Shown one piece after another: positions 33,242 to 45,300 of a stretch of 54,027 nucleotides of DNA. Below the pieces are notes generated by a model, which was not told the origin of the DNA, did not search any database, and saw only the letters and a program-made list of their open reading frames with translations. Made by a program: the position numbers and the translations under genes. Source of the stretch: a virus; the IMG/VR virus record IMGVR_UViG_3300027970_000036, positions 1-54,027 of that record; one strand, written 5' to 3'. How positions within the stretch are numbered: the stretch's first letter is position 1; each line of letters opens with the position of its first letter.

Positions 33242-36200
33242 AGAAGCAGGCGGTCCCGTCACCGTCGGATATAACTACTATATGAGTATGCACATGGTAC
33301 TCTGTCAAGGTACTATTGATGCTATCCACGAAATACGGACTTACGATGACGTTGTAATTAACCAAAGCGCGTTGAATGTAAACCAAAGGGTAAAAATCAA
33401 TCAACCTAACCTATACGGCGGAATTTTAAAAGAAGGCGGGGTACTCGGACATATCATAGTCTTGAAAAACGGGTTGGAATCGGGCGACCTGGTTCTGCGT
33501 GACCACATTGTTTCTATGTTTCAGGGTGCTAACACGTCAGAAGGTATGTCAAAATTTGTCACGTCCTTTGCCCAAAACCAAATTGCAACCTCGTCAGATT
33601 TCCAAAAGGACAAAATGCCCTCGTTTAGAGGCGTAACAAGTGTATTTTGGGATAACTTGCTTTACCAAGCCAACTCTTCAAGACCTAAAGCATGGAAATT
33701 CAAAGTCACGCGAGTCCCTTATCGAGACGACAGTTATTTTGGAGCCTACGCGGTTATTCTGAATAAGGATGACCAGGTTGTTTCCAGCCCTTATGGCGTG
33801 TCCGATAACTCCTTGAAGCTAGTTAAACTCTCAAGAACAGGCTTTGGTACACAAATATCCTTAATGTTGTCTGGGCGGGAGCTACAAAGTTTAGGCGTGG
33901 TGGGGGGGAAACTTACATACTATGTAGCACCTGGGGCTACCACGGCTTCCTTTTACTCAGATGCGTACCCCAATTTGGCTACAGTTGCAGCAGCGCAAGG
34001 GGTGGGGTACTACAAAGCCCAGTATGATGGACAAGGTGGAGCCTTGTGGGTGAAAGAATTATACCCTCCAGCGTTACACCTAGCCCTTTACAATTCACCC
34101 TCTAGTGCTGATGGTGTAGTTTATCCTGTAGCTAAAGCAGCACCTGTAACAACTGTAACACCCGCCACTACCGCTACTGTTGGCACGCCTGCAACGCCTG
34201 CGACAGTCACGACTCCTGGAGTTGCGGAAGTACCTAGTACCACTGCGACACCCGTAGTAACCACCACCACCGATGGGGTAGATACTGTTAAGACTTCGGG
34301 TTCGGTAACTATTACTTCTACCCCAATTAAAACAATAACGAGTATTTCAAGAGAAGAGGCAAACCCTGCGTATATCATTTTAGAATGCTTGACGAACTCA
34401 GTTTGGGGCATGGGTTATACAGATTCATATATTGATAGAGAGGGTTTTAAAAAGGCTGCTGAAACACTCCACACAGAAAACTTTGGTATCTCAGCGGTTT
34501 GGGAAAATACGTCTACTGTGGAAGAGTTTTTGGGTTTAATTCTCCAAACAATCAATGCAGTATTGTACATTGAGCCTGTAACAGGCAAGTTCACTCTGAA
34601 GTTATTGCGGAGAGAAGATGAAGGGCAACTACCGTTAAACACTACAAATGTTATTGAAGCGAGAAACTTTACCCGATCAGGTGTTTCAGAATTAGTAAAC
34701 CAGTTAACAGTACAGTGGATAGATTCTGTTTTGGGTACACCTAAATCTATGACGGTGCATAACCCAGCGGCGAGAGAAATCCAAGGTAATACTGTAGCAG
34801 TTACTCGGGTTTATCAGATGGTGACAAGCAATGCGTTAGCAGCAACTCTTGCTAACCGTGACCTTGCTTTAATGAGTCAGAGTTTAGCGTCTGTCGAATT
34901 GGTGGTCAACCGCTCTGCAAGTGCTTTGCGAATTGGTGATGTTGTTGACTGGACTTGGGAGGATTTTGGCATCATAAATATGTCCCTCCGCGTGGTTAGT
35001 ATTGGTTTTGGTTTGCTTGAAGACGGTCGTATCACGTTAAAATGCGTTGAGAATATCTTTAAAACAGACCAGGTTAGCTACGGCCCTCCGTCAATGGAGG
35101 AGTTCATAAACCCAACAGCTTATCCAGCAGACCCGCCTGTACCTTTAGCAGGCAAACTGTTTAACTTGCATTACTGGGATATTCAACGTTTAAAACTCAG
35201 CCCTGGCAACAACGTTGACGTTAGCAATGTGGATTCAGAGAGCGGTGTACTTGCCTTCTTTGCGAAATCACCTGGCGTGCGTTACAACCAATTTGAAGTT
35301 CATGTTAGTTTAACAGGCGACAATTATCGGTATATGGGGACGTTAGATTTTACCCCAACAGGTAACACAGACGCGGCATTGCACCCAGAAGTGACAACAA
35401 CTATACCCTTGGTGTCTGTTGTTGGACTAAATAAAGTTTCAGCAGGCTCTTACCTTGTTTGTTCTGGTTGGAACGGTAAAGATGTCGTAGAAGAAATGAT
35501 GCAGGTAGTTAGCTTTGGAGTTGGCTATACTACTGTGACAGTTACTCGCGGTATTTTCCACACAGTGCCTAAAGAGTTCTATAAAGGGGCTACACTTTGG
35601 TTTTATGGTGATACGCTTAACAGATGTGTGATTGACGCTGAGTTTCCTGATTACACTAACCTTAATTTCATGATACGCACAGTAAGTAAAACTCGTACAA
35701 CACAGGAGCTTACTGGGACTGTTTTCAATAAAATAGTAGAAAGTGTTTGGGCGGAACCTTACCCTGTGGCGGGTTTAAAGGCAGTTACTGATAATATAGG
35801 TCAGGTAATTATCACCTGGAACCACCGTGATGCGTTCTTGCAACAAGACAAAATTGTTCCACAAAACGCTCCGCTTTTAGGTCGCACTTCGGGTATCTAC
35901 TATGCGGTTAGGGTGTATAGCCAAGCAGGCGAAGAGGTCTTACGCATTGACCAATATGCAGGGGATTTAACAGCAGTAGTTGGTACGCTTACTAACCGTT
36001 TTATCTACCACCCAGGTAACACAGATACTGTGCTTCATGTCGCGGTTAAGGCAGTCTTGGGGTTGAAGGCTAGTGAGTGGGCAACTACTCAAATCAGTTT
36101 AGCTGGTGCAACGATAGGCACATTCCCTGCACTTGAACTTTATGTTCCTGAAGCAATCAGTGTTGCCCAGTTCTTGACACCTACAGCTAAAGTTGTTAAT

Positions 36201-39200
36201 GGTTACGCAGCTACATACTGGACAGAGTTTGATGGCTCTTCGTTCAAACTTCGGTTAAGCACAGATATTGATAAAGTTCTAAAAGAGAAAAATACCTTCT
36301 TCTCGGACACAGAAAAGTCTGCGTGGTTCAAACACTACAAAATTGAACTTGTACATTTTTCCTCGAATGAACCACTAACAAAACTCAATGCGTTAAACGA
36401 GACAGTTCCGATTGTTTATCACTGCCCGACGGATACTTTCGAGTATTCAATGGATTTAAACGCAGAGGACTTTGGCACGCCCCAACGGTTCTTAAAGTTC
36501 AAAGTAAGTGTGATTGACATTGCAGAAAATAACAGTGCCTTCACTTATGTAAAAGCCGCAAACCCTGCTCCGCTTATCAAATCTTTGATTCCAAAGTACA
36601 CACAAGGCTTAGAATTAGACGTTGAGTTCAAATATACTTTAGCTCGTTTAGACCGCACTAAAGCAGAGATTTCAGGTGTAATTAACCCTGCGTATAAACC
36701 AGAAGAAGTTTTGGTGTATGGTGTAGCAGAAAGTTTGTTAGGGGCTGCCACTACTTTTACCCCCGCAGATGCTAACCTGCTTGTTAGGGCTTCTGAACGT
36801 ACTTTGAAGTTCAAACTGCCTACCTCTGAAGCCTATTACTTTATTGTTCAGGCAGTAGACTCATTTGGAACAATTGGTTGCGAGTTCTCGGATGCCTTTC
36901 GACTTGACCCCACCGACGCAGTAACAGGTTGGTCAACAGAAATGTTGTTAAAATTAGGCTTGGACTCCACTACGTTAGGCGGGGCAGGAACTTTCCAAGC
37001 AGTTGTAGCGAGCATTTATGACAACTCGCAACCCACAAACCCACCTGTGGGGTGGAATTACTTTGTTACTTCAACTACAGGTAGTCTCACCACTTTCCCT
37101 TTATGGACAAAAACAGGTGGAGTTACAACTAGCCGAGCTGTTAATGTCACAGGGTTAAGTATATTAAACCCAACGACACTTAAACTGTGGCAGTTTGACT
37201 CAACAAGTGCGTATCACGGCTTTGAGAAAAACCCAAAAGAGGGTGACTTAATTTATGACCCTATCACAGCTAAAACTTGGGTGGCTAAAAAGAATGCTAG
37301 TAATGTCTTAGCTTTAACCGTATTTGGCACAAACGATATGGTGGCAGGTTCTACCGTGATGGGTATTCCTGTAGAAAGTATCGCTAGCATGAAGTATGAC
37401 TATGACACTAACAATAACAAGAAGTTCGGTACCGTCGCCCCTGTAACAAGCGTTACATACAGCCCACAGATTCAAGCGGTGGGTCTTGGTACGGCGCACG
37501 TTGTAATTGAATGGGACTATGTTGGTACAGGCGATAGTTACGACATTGATGGTTTCTTGGTTGAAGTTCGTGCAGTGGAAACGAATGCAGTACAAACCTT
37601 CTCAACGTCAAAGGGGACGGGGACAATTATAAAATTCAATGATGGGGATGCTAAACAGACGCATTACAAGCACGGTTTTACCGATACCTCCACCAAATTC
37701 TTCTCCTTCGCTATTTGGGCTTATCGTAATGTAACTGCCTCGTTGAACCCCACAAAGGCATCTACAATTTATTCCACACCTGTAACTCAAGATCCTTTCC
37801 AACCAGCTACTGTCTTGCTTCAAAGTGGTGTGAATATCGCATTGCTCAAGAACACAGTAGATAATACCCTCGCGGTCATCGAAGACATTGCTAAAGACTC
37901 TGTGATTACTGCGATGGAAAAAGGTCTCACGTTCCAGAAATGGATTGATAACCTAAGCGATAACGCGAATTCGGAGTATAAATTAGCGTATAACCTTGCA
38001 ACAACCCCAAAAACGCTTGCATCCGCGACTGCGGCGAATGCTGCTCTAAAGTCAGCAAGAGACGCAGTTATTACGCTGTTGACTGGAACGTATTTCCCGA
38101 TTACGGGGACTATCTACGAATCACCTTTGTTTGACACAGGTTTAACTAAACGAGAAGTTGCAAGCCCTACTGTTGTTGTAGCTAGCTCAAACCACAAGTC
38201 TTACACGCATAACCTGACCAACAAGTCTGTTTTCGAGGCTGCTTTTGCGACGTATAACGAAAAATTAGCTGCAAGAAGAAACTTGTCTGTTGTGGATCAC
38301 CCTGCATTAGTCGGTGCCGTTGCAATAGCCCCTCACACAACGGCTGTTTTAGACGCGGTTGCAACCATTGCAGCAAAATACAGTAGCACTGCGGGAGTTC
38401 CAGCTGCTACAGGTATCCCTGTCATTACTTATGATAATGATGCAAACGATGATGGAAGAACGAATGCTACCGTTTCATGGGAATGGGGTGGGCTTCCAGC
38501 AGAATATACCAATTTTGTGACTTGTGTTGTAACCAATAAAATAGATAGTTTTTCTGCTACACTCGCGCATACAGCCGTCTACGGCGCGGGTGTGAGAAGG
38601 GTCAGCACTAATAAAAGTGCTGAGTTTAGCAATCTAGGAACTACGTCGTTCAACAAAGCATATACTTTTGTGTATAAAGAGGTTTCAAAAGCAGTTTACG
38701 ACGCAGCCCCCGCAGCCTCACGGATGCCCGACAAACTCTGGCTTGTTTCGCCTGTTTCAGTAAGTGGGGTGTACAAATACAACACAGGTACTTTAGTAAT
38801 AAAAGCAGACTTGAAAGGCAGTGATGGCGTGATTGTAAAGGCTACTGAAATTAAGCCAATGATTACTGATTTTAACTCCGTCAACGATAGTACCTTGACG
38901 GATGTCACGTTGGTTCCAACTGCTGGCTACCCTGTTCCGCACCATATTACGTTCTCTGGAAACGTTAGCGGTTCTCTTGACGTAACGTGCAACTGGGTTC
39001 TGTCCACCTATAACGAAAGTAAAATAGACGGGTTTTTAGTTTACCTTGTGGCATTGGAATCTCTCACTGTGGTTCCAGCCTTGCCCACTATTACGACTTT
39101 TTCTGGGACTAAGCTGGTGTCCAACACAGCTAGAAGTGTTGAATTCCCCAATATGGGTGCAAACCATACTTATAATTTTATCGTCGTCCCCTATCGAATT

Positions 39201-39956
39201 ATAAACGATGCAACATACCTAAAACCCACGGTGGCCAACAAAGCAAAGTTCTATGGCACGCCTGTAGTGTACAACACGAGTTATGCTTGGGCTGCGACTT
39301 ACAATAGGATTTACTCTGCGATGTATACTAAGTCAGAGACAGCACCCGTAGAGCCTGTAAAGGGGGATTACTGGATAAACACGGTAACTTACCAAACGAA
39401 GAGATTTAACGGAACGGTTTGGAATGCGCTCACGGTTTCTGAATGGGCAGGTTTTAGAGCGAAGAAATTCAATAACACGTTTGATTCGCTTACGGAACTT
39501 CCAAACGTTGCAGGGTTTTACTGGAAGAACACTTCGACTAAAACCGTTAGTGGCGTTCCGTCCAAGGCTATTGTTACTTGGAATGACGAAGATTATTTGT
39601 GGGAAGGTAAGAATAAAACCATAGTTGAGAAAAGACGGGGTACTAACATTACAGCTGCAACTATCGAGATAGCCCCTTACGAAGGTAGCATTTACATTGG
39701 GGAAAAAACTGTAGATGGTAAGGCCTACTGTTATTTGTTCGCTGCACAAAACGGGTCGTGGAAATTGCGGTCTCAGCTTCTTACTGCAAACACAGGACTC
39801 GTAACGCCTGCGAAGGCATTAACTATCTTAAAGTACCTCGATAAAAGTGCCTTTGTGTACTACACCCGTAAAACAATATGGGATAATTGGGTTACATTTA
39901 ACCTGTTCACTAAAACAAGTTTTGGTGGTGCCGCTGCCCCAAAAATCTCTAAATAA
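33231..39956 (+). CDS. Tail tip / host-specificity protein, J-like
   Basis: The start at 33231 follows AAAGGA. At 2241 aa this is the main tail-tip protein. The N-terminus VTVGYNYYMSMHMVLCQG continues the motif of the 90-aa gene at 32746. Residues ~300-365 are a Thr/Val/Pro low-complexity insert. Residues ~375-480 resemble the Phage-tail_3 domain (YIILECLTNSVWGMG). After that come repeated fibronectin-III-like beta domains, several ending in a Y-x-F-x-V-x-A/P-Y-R strand. The C-terminal region (from residue ~2020) has a YWINTVTYQTKRFNGTVW carbohydrate-module-like motif. It would bind the host surface. Confidence 0.85.
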   Translation: MGSKEAGGPVTVGYNYYMSMHMVLCQGTIDAIHEIRTYDDVVINQSALNVNQRVKINQPNLYGGILKEGGVLGHIIVLKNGLESGDLVLRDHIVSMFQGANTSEGMSKFVTSFAQNQIATSSDFQKDKMPSFRGVTSVFWDNLLYQANSSRPKAWKFKVTRVPYRDDSYFGAYAVILNKDDQVVSSPYGVSDNSLKLVKLSRTGFGTQISLMLSGRELQSLGVVGGKLTYYVAPGATTASFYSDAYPNLATVAAAQGVGYYKAQYDGQGGALWVKELYPPALHLALYNSPSSADGVVYPVAKAAPVTTVTPATTATVGTPATPATVTTPGVAEVPSTTATPVVTTTTDGVDTVKTSGSVTITSTPIKTITSISREEANPAYIILECLTNSVWGMGYTDSYIDREGFKKAAETLHTENFGISAVWENTSTVEEFLGLILQTINAVLYIEPVTGKFTLKLLRREDEGQLPLNTTNVIEARNFTRSGVSELVNQLTVQWIDSVLGTPKSMTVHNPAAREIQGNTVAVTRVYQMVTSNALAATLANRDLALMSQSLASVELVVNRSASALRIGDVVDWTWEDFGIINMSLRVVSIGFGLLEDGRITLKCVENIFKTDQVSYGPPSMEEFINPTAYPADPPVPLAGKLFNLHYWDIQRLKLSPGNNVDVSNVDSESGVLAFFAKSPGVRYNQFEVHVSLTGDNYRYMGTLDFTPTGNTDAALHPEVTTTIPLVSVVGLNKVSAGSYLVCSGWNGKDVVEEMMQVVSFGVGYTTVTVTRGIFHTVPKEFYKGATLWFYGDTLNRCVIDAEFPDYTNLNFMIRTVSKTRTTQELTGTVFNKIVESVWAEPYPVAGLKAVTDNIGQVIITWNHRDAFLQQDKIVPQNAPLLGRTSGIYYAVRVYSQAGEEVLRIDQYAGDLTAVVGTLTNRFIYHPGNTDTVLHVAVKAVLGLKASEWATTQISLAGATIGTFPALELYVPEAISVAQFLTPTAKVVNGYAATYWTEFDGSSFKLRLSTDIDKVLKEKNTFFSDTEKSAWFKHYKIELVHFSSNEPLTKLNALNETVPIVYHCPTDTFEYSMDLNAEDFGTPQRFLKFKVSVIDIAENNSAFTYVKAANPAPLIKSLIPKYTQGLELDVEFKYTLARLDRTKAEISGVINPAYKPEEVLVYGVAESLLGAATTFTPADANLLVRASERTLKFKLPTSEAYYFIVQAVDSFGTIGCEFSDAFRLDPTDAVTGWSTEMLLKLGLDSTTLGGAGTFQAVVASIYDNSQPTNPPVGWNYFVTSTTGSLTTFPLWTKTGGVTTSRAVNVTGLSILNPTTLKLWQFDSTSAYHGFEKNPKEGDLIYDPITAKTWVAKKNASNVLALTVFGTNDMVAGSTVMGIPVESIASMKYDYDTNNNKKFGTVAPVTSVTYSPQIQAVGLGTAHVVIEWDYVGTGDSYDIDGFLVEVRAVETNAVQTFSTSKGTGTIIKFNDGDAKQTHYKHGFTDTSTKFFSFAIWAYRNVTASLNPTKASTIYSTPVTQDPFQPATVLLQSGVNIALLKNTVDNTLAVIEDIAKDSVITAMEKGLTFQKWIDNLSDNANSEYKLAYNLATTPKTLASATAANAALKSARDAVITLLTGTYFPITGTIYESPLFDTGLTKREVASPTVVVASSNHKSYTHNLTNKSVFEAAFATYNEKLAARRNLSVVDHPALVGAVAIAPHTTAVLDAVATIAAKYSSTAGVPAATGIPVITYDNDANDDGRTNATVSWEWGGLPAEYTNFVTCVVTNKIDSFSATLAHTAVYGAGVRRVSTNKSAEFSNLGTTSFNKAYTFVYKEVSKAVYDAAPAASRMPDKLWLVSPVSVSGVYKYNTGTLVIKADLKGSDGVIVKATEIKPMITDFNSVNDSTLTDVTLVPTAGYPVPHHITFSGNVSGSLDVTCNWVLSTYNESKIDGFLVYLVALESLTVVPALPTITTFSGTKLVSNTARSVEFPNMGANHTYNFIVVPYRIINDATYLKPTVANKAKFYGTPVVYNTSYAWAATYNRIYSAMYTKSETAPVEPVKGDYWINTVTYQTKRFNGTVWNALTVSEWAGFRAKKFNNTFDSLTELPNVAGFYWKNTSTKTVSGVPSKAIVTWNDEDYLWEGKNKTIVEKRRGTNITAATIEIAPYEGSIYIGEKTVDGKAYCYLFAAQNGSWKLRSQLLTANTGLVTPAKALTILKYLDKSAFVYYTRKTIWDNWVTFNLFTKTSFGGAAAPKISK

Positions 39957-39968
39957 GAAGGGACTAAC

Positions 39969-42371
39969 ATGACAGATATAGTAACGATTGATTACGACCA
40001 CAATGGAGACGGGGCAGATGACTACGTTGCAGCTGGTGACGAATGGACAAATACAAGCGCGGTAGGGGTGTATTGCACAGAGACAGGAACATACCTCCTG
40101 CCAGGGTTCACTTATCGCTGGACAGGCGAATCTTGGTCTCTTGTTACCGTTGACTTCGCAACGGGGGTTTCTGGTGACGGAAAACCAGAGCCTTATTCAA
40201 CAAAAAATGAACCAAAAGGGGTTTGGGACGCTTTTGGGGTATACACTAAAGGGGATATGGTTGAGACAGGTGGTAGCTCGTATATAGCTTTGTACAACGG
40301 TGTTACAGCCCCAACAACTGATACCAACGCATGGGGGGTGCTGGCAAAAGCTGGGTCTAGCGCAACTGTAGCTATGCTAAGTAATGACTCGCAGACTTTT
40401 CCTTGCGATAGCAATGGAACTACCACGAGCCTGGCTGGCGGAATTTCTACAATGTCTGTGTTTGATGGATTTACAGACGATACAGCAAACTGGGGCTTTT
40501 CTACATTTGTATCAGGATGCACTATTACAGGCACCAATACAAACTCCGTTACGATTGCCACTATGGCTTCGCCCACAGGTTATGTCGATATTACCGCATC
40601 AAGGGTTGGGTATTCTCCAATTACGAAAAGATTTTCTGTGTCTAAAGTGTTGGCGGGGGCGGACGGTTCAAATGGTGCAAACGGTACTAATGGTGCAGAT
40701 GGTACGTCTCCCGCTGTCTATAACATCAAATTCTCTAATTCGGTTATTGTTAAGTTAAGCACGGGGGTGATTGCTCCAACAAGCCTGATTGTGAGTAGTT
40801 TTAGAACTCAGGGTGCGATTATCAACGAAGAAACGGCAGTTTGCTGGGGAGTTAAAATAGACTCGGGTTCTGAAGTGATTACCGCTTCAGCCACAACCAA
40901 ATCTATTGACACCTCGACGGTAACAAGTGCAATAAAAATCACTGCCTATCAGGACATGGCGGGTAATTTCCCCTTAGACACTCAAACAATAATGCTTGTT
41001 TCTGATGGTGGTAAAGGTGCCTCAGGCGTTTCAGCTACTAGAGCTTACGCTAATTATCCATCAAGCACAGTTGACCCAACATTTACCCCTGATAGCGGAA
41101 AAACTACAAAGTCCATTGTGGGCAATACTACCTACCCAACTATGGTGACTGGCTCAACACCTACGGGTACTTGGCAAAGCACGCCGTTTGCTAGTGCAAC
41201 AAAGCAATTCCAGATGGACGGACTGTATGACGGCACTAATACATTGTGGAACCAACCTTATCTTTCTCTGTTTAAAGTGGATACTCTTGAAGCATTCACG
41301 TCAAACGTAGGTCATTTACACTCAGTGTCTGCTGGGTCACGCTTGACAATCAACGACACTTTTAATCCTGGCACAGGTGATGTAGACAGCCATGAGTTTA
41401 GGGCGTACTCAGAGTATGGTTTAATCGCTTCGATGGGCGACATGGGGAAGAACTCGCCAAACGAAACTAACATTTTAAACTATGACCCTGTATTCCTTGC
41501 AAACACTTTCAACGCCTACTATGGAAGAAACAAGCGCACACGGGCAGGTTCTGAAAGTTCATATTCCAACACTTCTGGGTTTCACTCAAATGTCCCCTCT
41601 CCTGAGATTGCGGGTGCAATCCCCAGTCAAACCTCCATTTCTGGTATGTCAGTCACAACTAGCGCGCTTGGTGGCTCTGCCACGGCGAAATTAGCAGTTT
41701 ACCTTGGCAGAGTGGCTAATGTCAGTAGTGTCGCAGGTACTGCGAGTTACTCTTACTGCGGTTTCTTTAACAATACAGGAATTAAGGCGGGTTCAGAGGG
41801 CATTACGGGGATTTCAACACAGACCAGCCTAAACGTTTCCTTTGCTTCCACAACAGAAGAAACGGGATACTGTGCTAATTTTCAGGACACTTTTAGAGGT
41901 ACGACTAGAAACGTTTGGATGTGCAACGGGGTGTATGCTATTGATGCCGTTGGGAGAGCAAGAGTGACTAGCGGAGCGCAGATGGTGGATATGTGCAATG
42001 GGACGGAAAGTCTAAAGGTTCAAGGCTCTATCACTTGTAGCGGGAACGTCACGGCTTATGATGGTTCGGATAAGCGTCTAAAGGAAAACATAACGCCAAT
42101 CTCAAATCCAATCGAAAAACTAATGAGCTTGTCGGGAAACAACTTCAGATGGGTTGATGACTATTATGAAAAACAAAATCAGGAGTTTTTTAAACAAAAT
42201 GATGTAGGTGTGATCGCTCAAGAAGTCTTAGCGGTTTTACCCGAAGCGATTCACGAAAGAGAAACAGGCTTTCTTGCAGTTGATTACAAAAAGTTAATCC
42301 CACTGCTTATCGAGTGCGTTAAGGCACAGCAGGCGCAAATAGAGGGGTTACAAAATGACCTTGCAAAGTAG
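39969..42371 (+). CDS. Tail fibre with collagen-like stretch and C-terminal S74 autoprocessing chaperone
   Basis: This 800-aa protein starts behind AAGGGA. Residues ~229-248 form a short collagen-like run (GSNGANGTNGADG) used for trimerisation. The middle is beta-rich. The C-terminal ~101 residues match the peptidase S74 intramolecular chaperone: SDKRLKENI with nucleophile Ser700 and the conserved Lys, then VGVIAQEVLAVLPEAI and VDYKKLIPLLIECVKAQ. That part would trimerise, fold the fibre, and cut itself off. The next gene starts inside its final codons. Confidence 0.88.
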   Translation: MTDIVTIDYDHNGDGADDYVAAGDEWTNTSAVGVYCTETGTYLLPGFTYRWTGESWSLVTVDFATGVSGDGKPEPYSTKNEPKGVWDAFGVYTKGDMVETGGSSYIALYNGVTAPTTDTNAWGVLAKAGSSATVAMLSNDSQTFPCDSNGTTTSLAGGISTMSVFDGFTDDTANWGFSTFVSGCTITGTNTNSVTIATMASPTGYVDITASRVGYSPITKRFSVSKVLAGADGSNGANGTNGADGTSPAVYNIKFSNSVIVKLSTGVIAPTSLIVSSFRTQGAIINEETAVCWGVKIDSGSEVITASATTKSIDTSTVTSAIKITAYQDMAGNFPLDTQTIMLVSDGGKGASGVSATRAYANYPSSTVDPTFTPDSGKTTKSIVGNTTYPTMVTGSTPTGTWQSTPFASATKQFQMDGLYDGTNTLWNQPYLSLFKVDTLEAFTSNVGHLHSVSAGSRLTINDTFNPGTGDVDSHEFRAYSEYGLIASMGDMGKNSPNETNILNYDPVFLANTFNAYYGRNKRTRAGSESSYSNTSGFHSNVPSPEIAGAIPSQTSISGMSVTTSALGGSATAKLAVYLGRVANVSSVAGTASYSYCGFFNNTGIKAGSEGITGISTQTSLNVSFASTTEETGYCANFQDTFRGTTRNVWMCNGVYAIDAVGRARVTSGAQMVDMCNGTESLKVQGSITCSGNVTAYDGSDKRLKENITPISNPIEKLMSLSGNNFRWVDDYYEKQNQEFFKQNDVGVIAQEVLAVLPEAIHERETGFLAVDYKKLIPLLIECVKAQQAQIEGLQNDLAK

Positions 42372-45300
42372 CGGTAAAATAGCGTTATCGGATGTGAATG
42401 TTGAGTTGGGTTTGGCATCCAGTGCTGAGATTGGTCTGGACTATCCCGCAGTTAAAAGTTTGTTTAATTGGGTTTCTGGGGCTATCAGTCTTAGTCAAGG
42501 GTACAGTACATCTTCGTTAATATCCCTGGCTACTCCAGTGTTGTCTGGGGTGGGGTATAGTAATTATGTTACATACGCTTGGGGGGTTGTTCCCGTCGCA
42601 ACGTCTTATGATGTATCGTTTAATGGTGGAACTGCTACCAATCAGACGACAAGGACTTTTACAAGCCCTACGAATTTAGATCCAGGCACAAATTACGACA
42701 TTTTGGTCACGGCTAAAACAACTACGTCAGGGTACCGAAACTCGCTACCCTCTATATTTGGGGCTACGACCTGGTTTAAAGTCCCTACACCCGCCATTAC
42801 CTTCGTTAGTGGGAAGGATTTTGTCAACTTTATAATTCATAACAACAACTCTTTTAGCATAATAGCAAAACACTCGATAGATAATGTCACTTGGACAAGC
42901 GTAACGATTGGCGCAAACTCCACGGCTACTGCTACACGTCCTGCGGTAGGTAGTGCCGCAAAAGTTACTTTATTTGTGTACAGCACGGCAACAGGTCGAG
43001 TTAATTCCTCTACAGCTTTTCTTGAGGGTACGTCGTTGGCTATATTGCAAAGCCCAACGATAGCTTTTGTCAAGAAAGTAAATTCTATTGATTTTACAAT
43101 ACATAATCCAAACTCTATTACGGTTGGAGCAAGGTACGGATATGACGGTGTTACTTGGACAAACATCAACATCTCTCCGAATTCTAATTCTGTAGTAATT
43201 TCTAAGGCGGTAAGTGGTGATGCTGTATCAGCAACGATGTATGCTTACTTTACGCAGACAGGCAATGCGGATTCAGCGACAATCAATCAATCTGGGTTAT
43301 CTTTGCCTGCACTGCCTGCTGTAGTAACACCTGCCCCGTATATTATCTCTGCAACAGCAACAAGCATTACTGTTTCATGGGGAGCTTCGGCTGGTGCAAC
43401 AACTTATAATCTAAAACGTGACAATGTAATAATTTCTGGACTTACAGGGCAATACACAGACACAGGGCTTACCCAAGCAAAAAGTTACGTCTATTCTGTT
43501 CAGGCTGTCAATGAACGAGGTGAGGCGGCTTATTCGAGTACCGTTACGGGGTGGACTTCTCCGTCACAGATTTCTAATTTCTGGTTGTCTAATTTTACGC
43601 AGACGACGGTGGATTTAAATTTCTCAAGATTGCCAGAAGCTACACATTATTTTGTCAAAAAAGATGGCGTTGTGTCTACTGCCATACCCGCCTCACCTGC
43701 GTCAGAAACTACAATAAGTATGTCTGGTTGGGCGTTAATTAACCGTGTTGGCACAGCAGACCCTAAAGTAGTTACCATGACAGGGCTAACAGCTGATACC
43801 AAATATCAACTTACTATAGCAGCCGCAAAAGAAACTACTGTTGGTGTCTACGCCCTATCAAGTTATTTCATTCTTAGAGAAGCGTGGACGCTTTATCCTG
43901 CATTTACGATAACCGTAGCAAAGGCAGCTAACAGCATTACTGCCAACTATACAGGTGTTGCGTCTAACACGTTTAAGCTCTATGTTGGCGGCGTTTATGA
44001 TTCTTCAGTCACTTCAACTGGCAGCATATCCAAGTATGGGTTGTCGGCTGCAACGAGTTATGATGTTAAAGTTTCGCGCTCTCACGATAATGGGGAAACG
44101 TTCTCGAATGTGGTGACGGTTGTGCTAGCCCCTTCGCCAGCAGCTAATGTATCTTCATCGGCGATTGATAAAACAACATTTACACTTTCTTGGAACACTT
44201 TTGGGACTGTCACTACCAGGGTATTTATCAACAATGTAGACAAAGGGCTACAAACAAGTCCTTATGCTGTTACGGGGTATGCCCAAAGCACGGAAATAAA
44301 TTACTATGTGCGAAGCTATAATTCCATTTCGGAGTATGCAGACTCTAACGGGACGAAGTTTTTCACCAAGAGCGATGCTCCTGCCAAACCTGTTATATCC
44401 TTAGTCTCGAAAGCTATCGACGTTATTGCGATAAGCTGTTCAAATGTACAAACTGCTGGAACGGGTGCGGTAACTTATGACTTCTATATCAGTTGGGCTT
44501 TGTATTACTCGGCAGGAACTGCAAGAACATGTGATTTTAGCTCTTTAGCTGCGAGTACCGAATACTGCATATACGTTGTGGCAAAGGCTTTAGACGGCAC
44601 GTCAACTCAGTCGGATAACTATTACCAAACGACTGCTTTGGCGGCTGTCAACTTGAGAAGCTACTTAGCCAGCAAAAATCAGGTTGGATTATGGTGGGAC
44701 TGTGCTTATAGCGGTGCCGTATTCAAAGTAATCTTCGACGGCACGGTAGTATCAACAACAAGCCCAACCACGGGCTATACTGACTCCGCTCAAAACCTGA
44801 CCGCAGGTACGTCTCACACTTACGGCATCACTGCTGGTAGGTATGACCCTTCTGTTTCGTCGTTTGTTTATGACAGTGCGGGGGCTGCATCGCTGGTGGT
44901 GTACACTGACCCCCCTAAGCCTACTATGGGAACCTCCAATTCAACTGGATTGTCTTCCATTTATGTTAGTTGGAGTGCGAATGGTAGTGCGGTTGGAACA
45001 CAGACTTATGAGTTGTACCGAGATGGTTCTTTAATTTATACAGCACTTGTGACGAATTATAGTGATGCACTCCCTCTAAGCACTCATGAGTATAAAGTTA
45101 GAGCTATAGGAAAAAATGGAAACTATTCAGATTCCGAGGCTATAACCCTAACCAGTCTTGACCCAAAATTAAATAATTTACGTCAATGGATGTGTTCAGA
45201 TACGCGCTTAGGTGCATTCTGGGATACTGTGATTACAGGCTCTTTTTATAAAGTATATTTTGATGGCACTCTGGTATCTCAGGATTCCTCTAATACAAAC

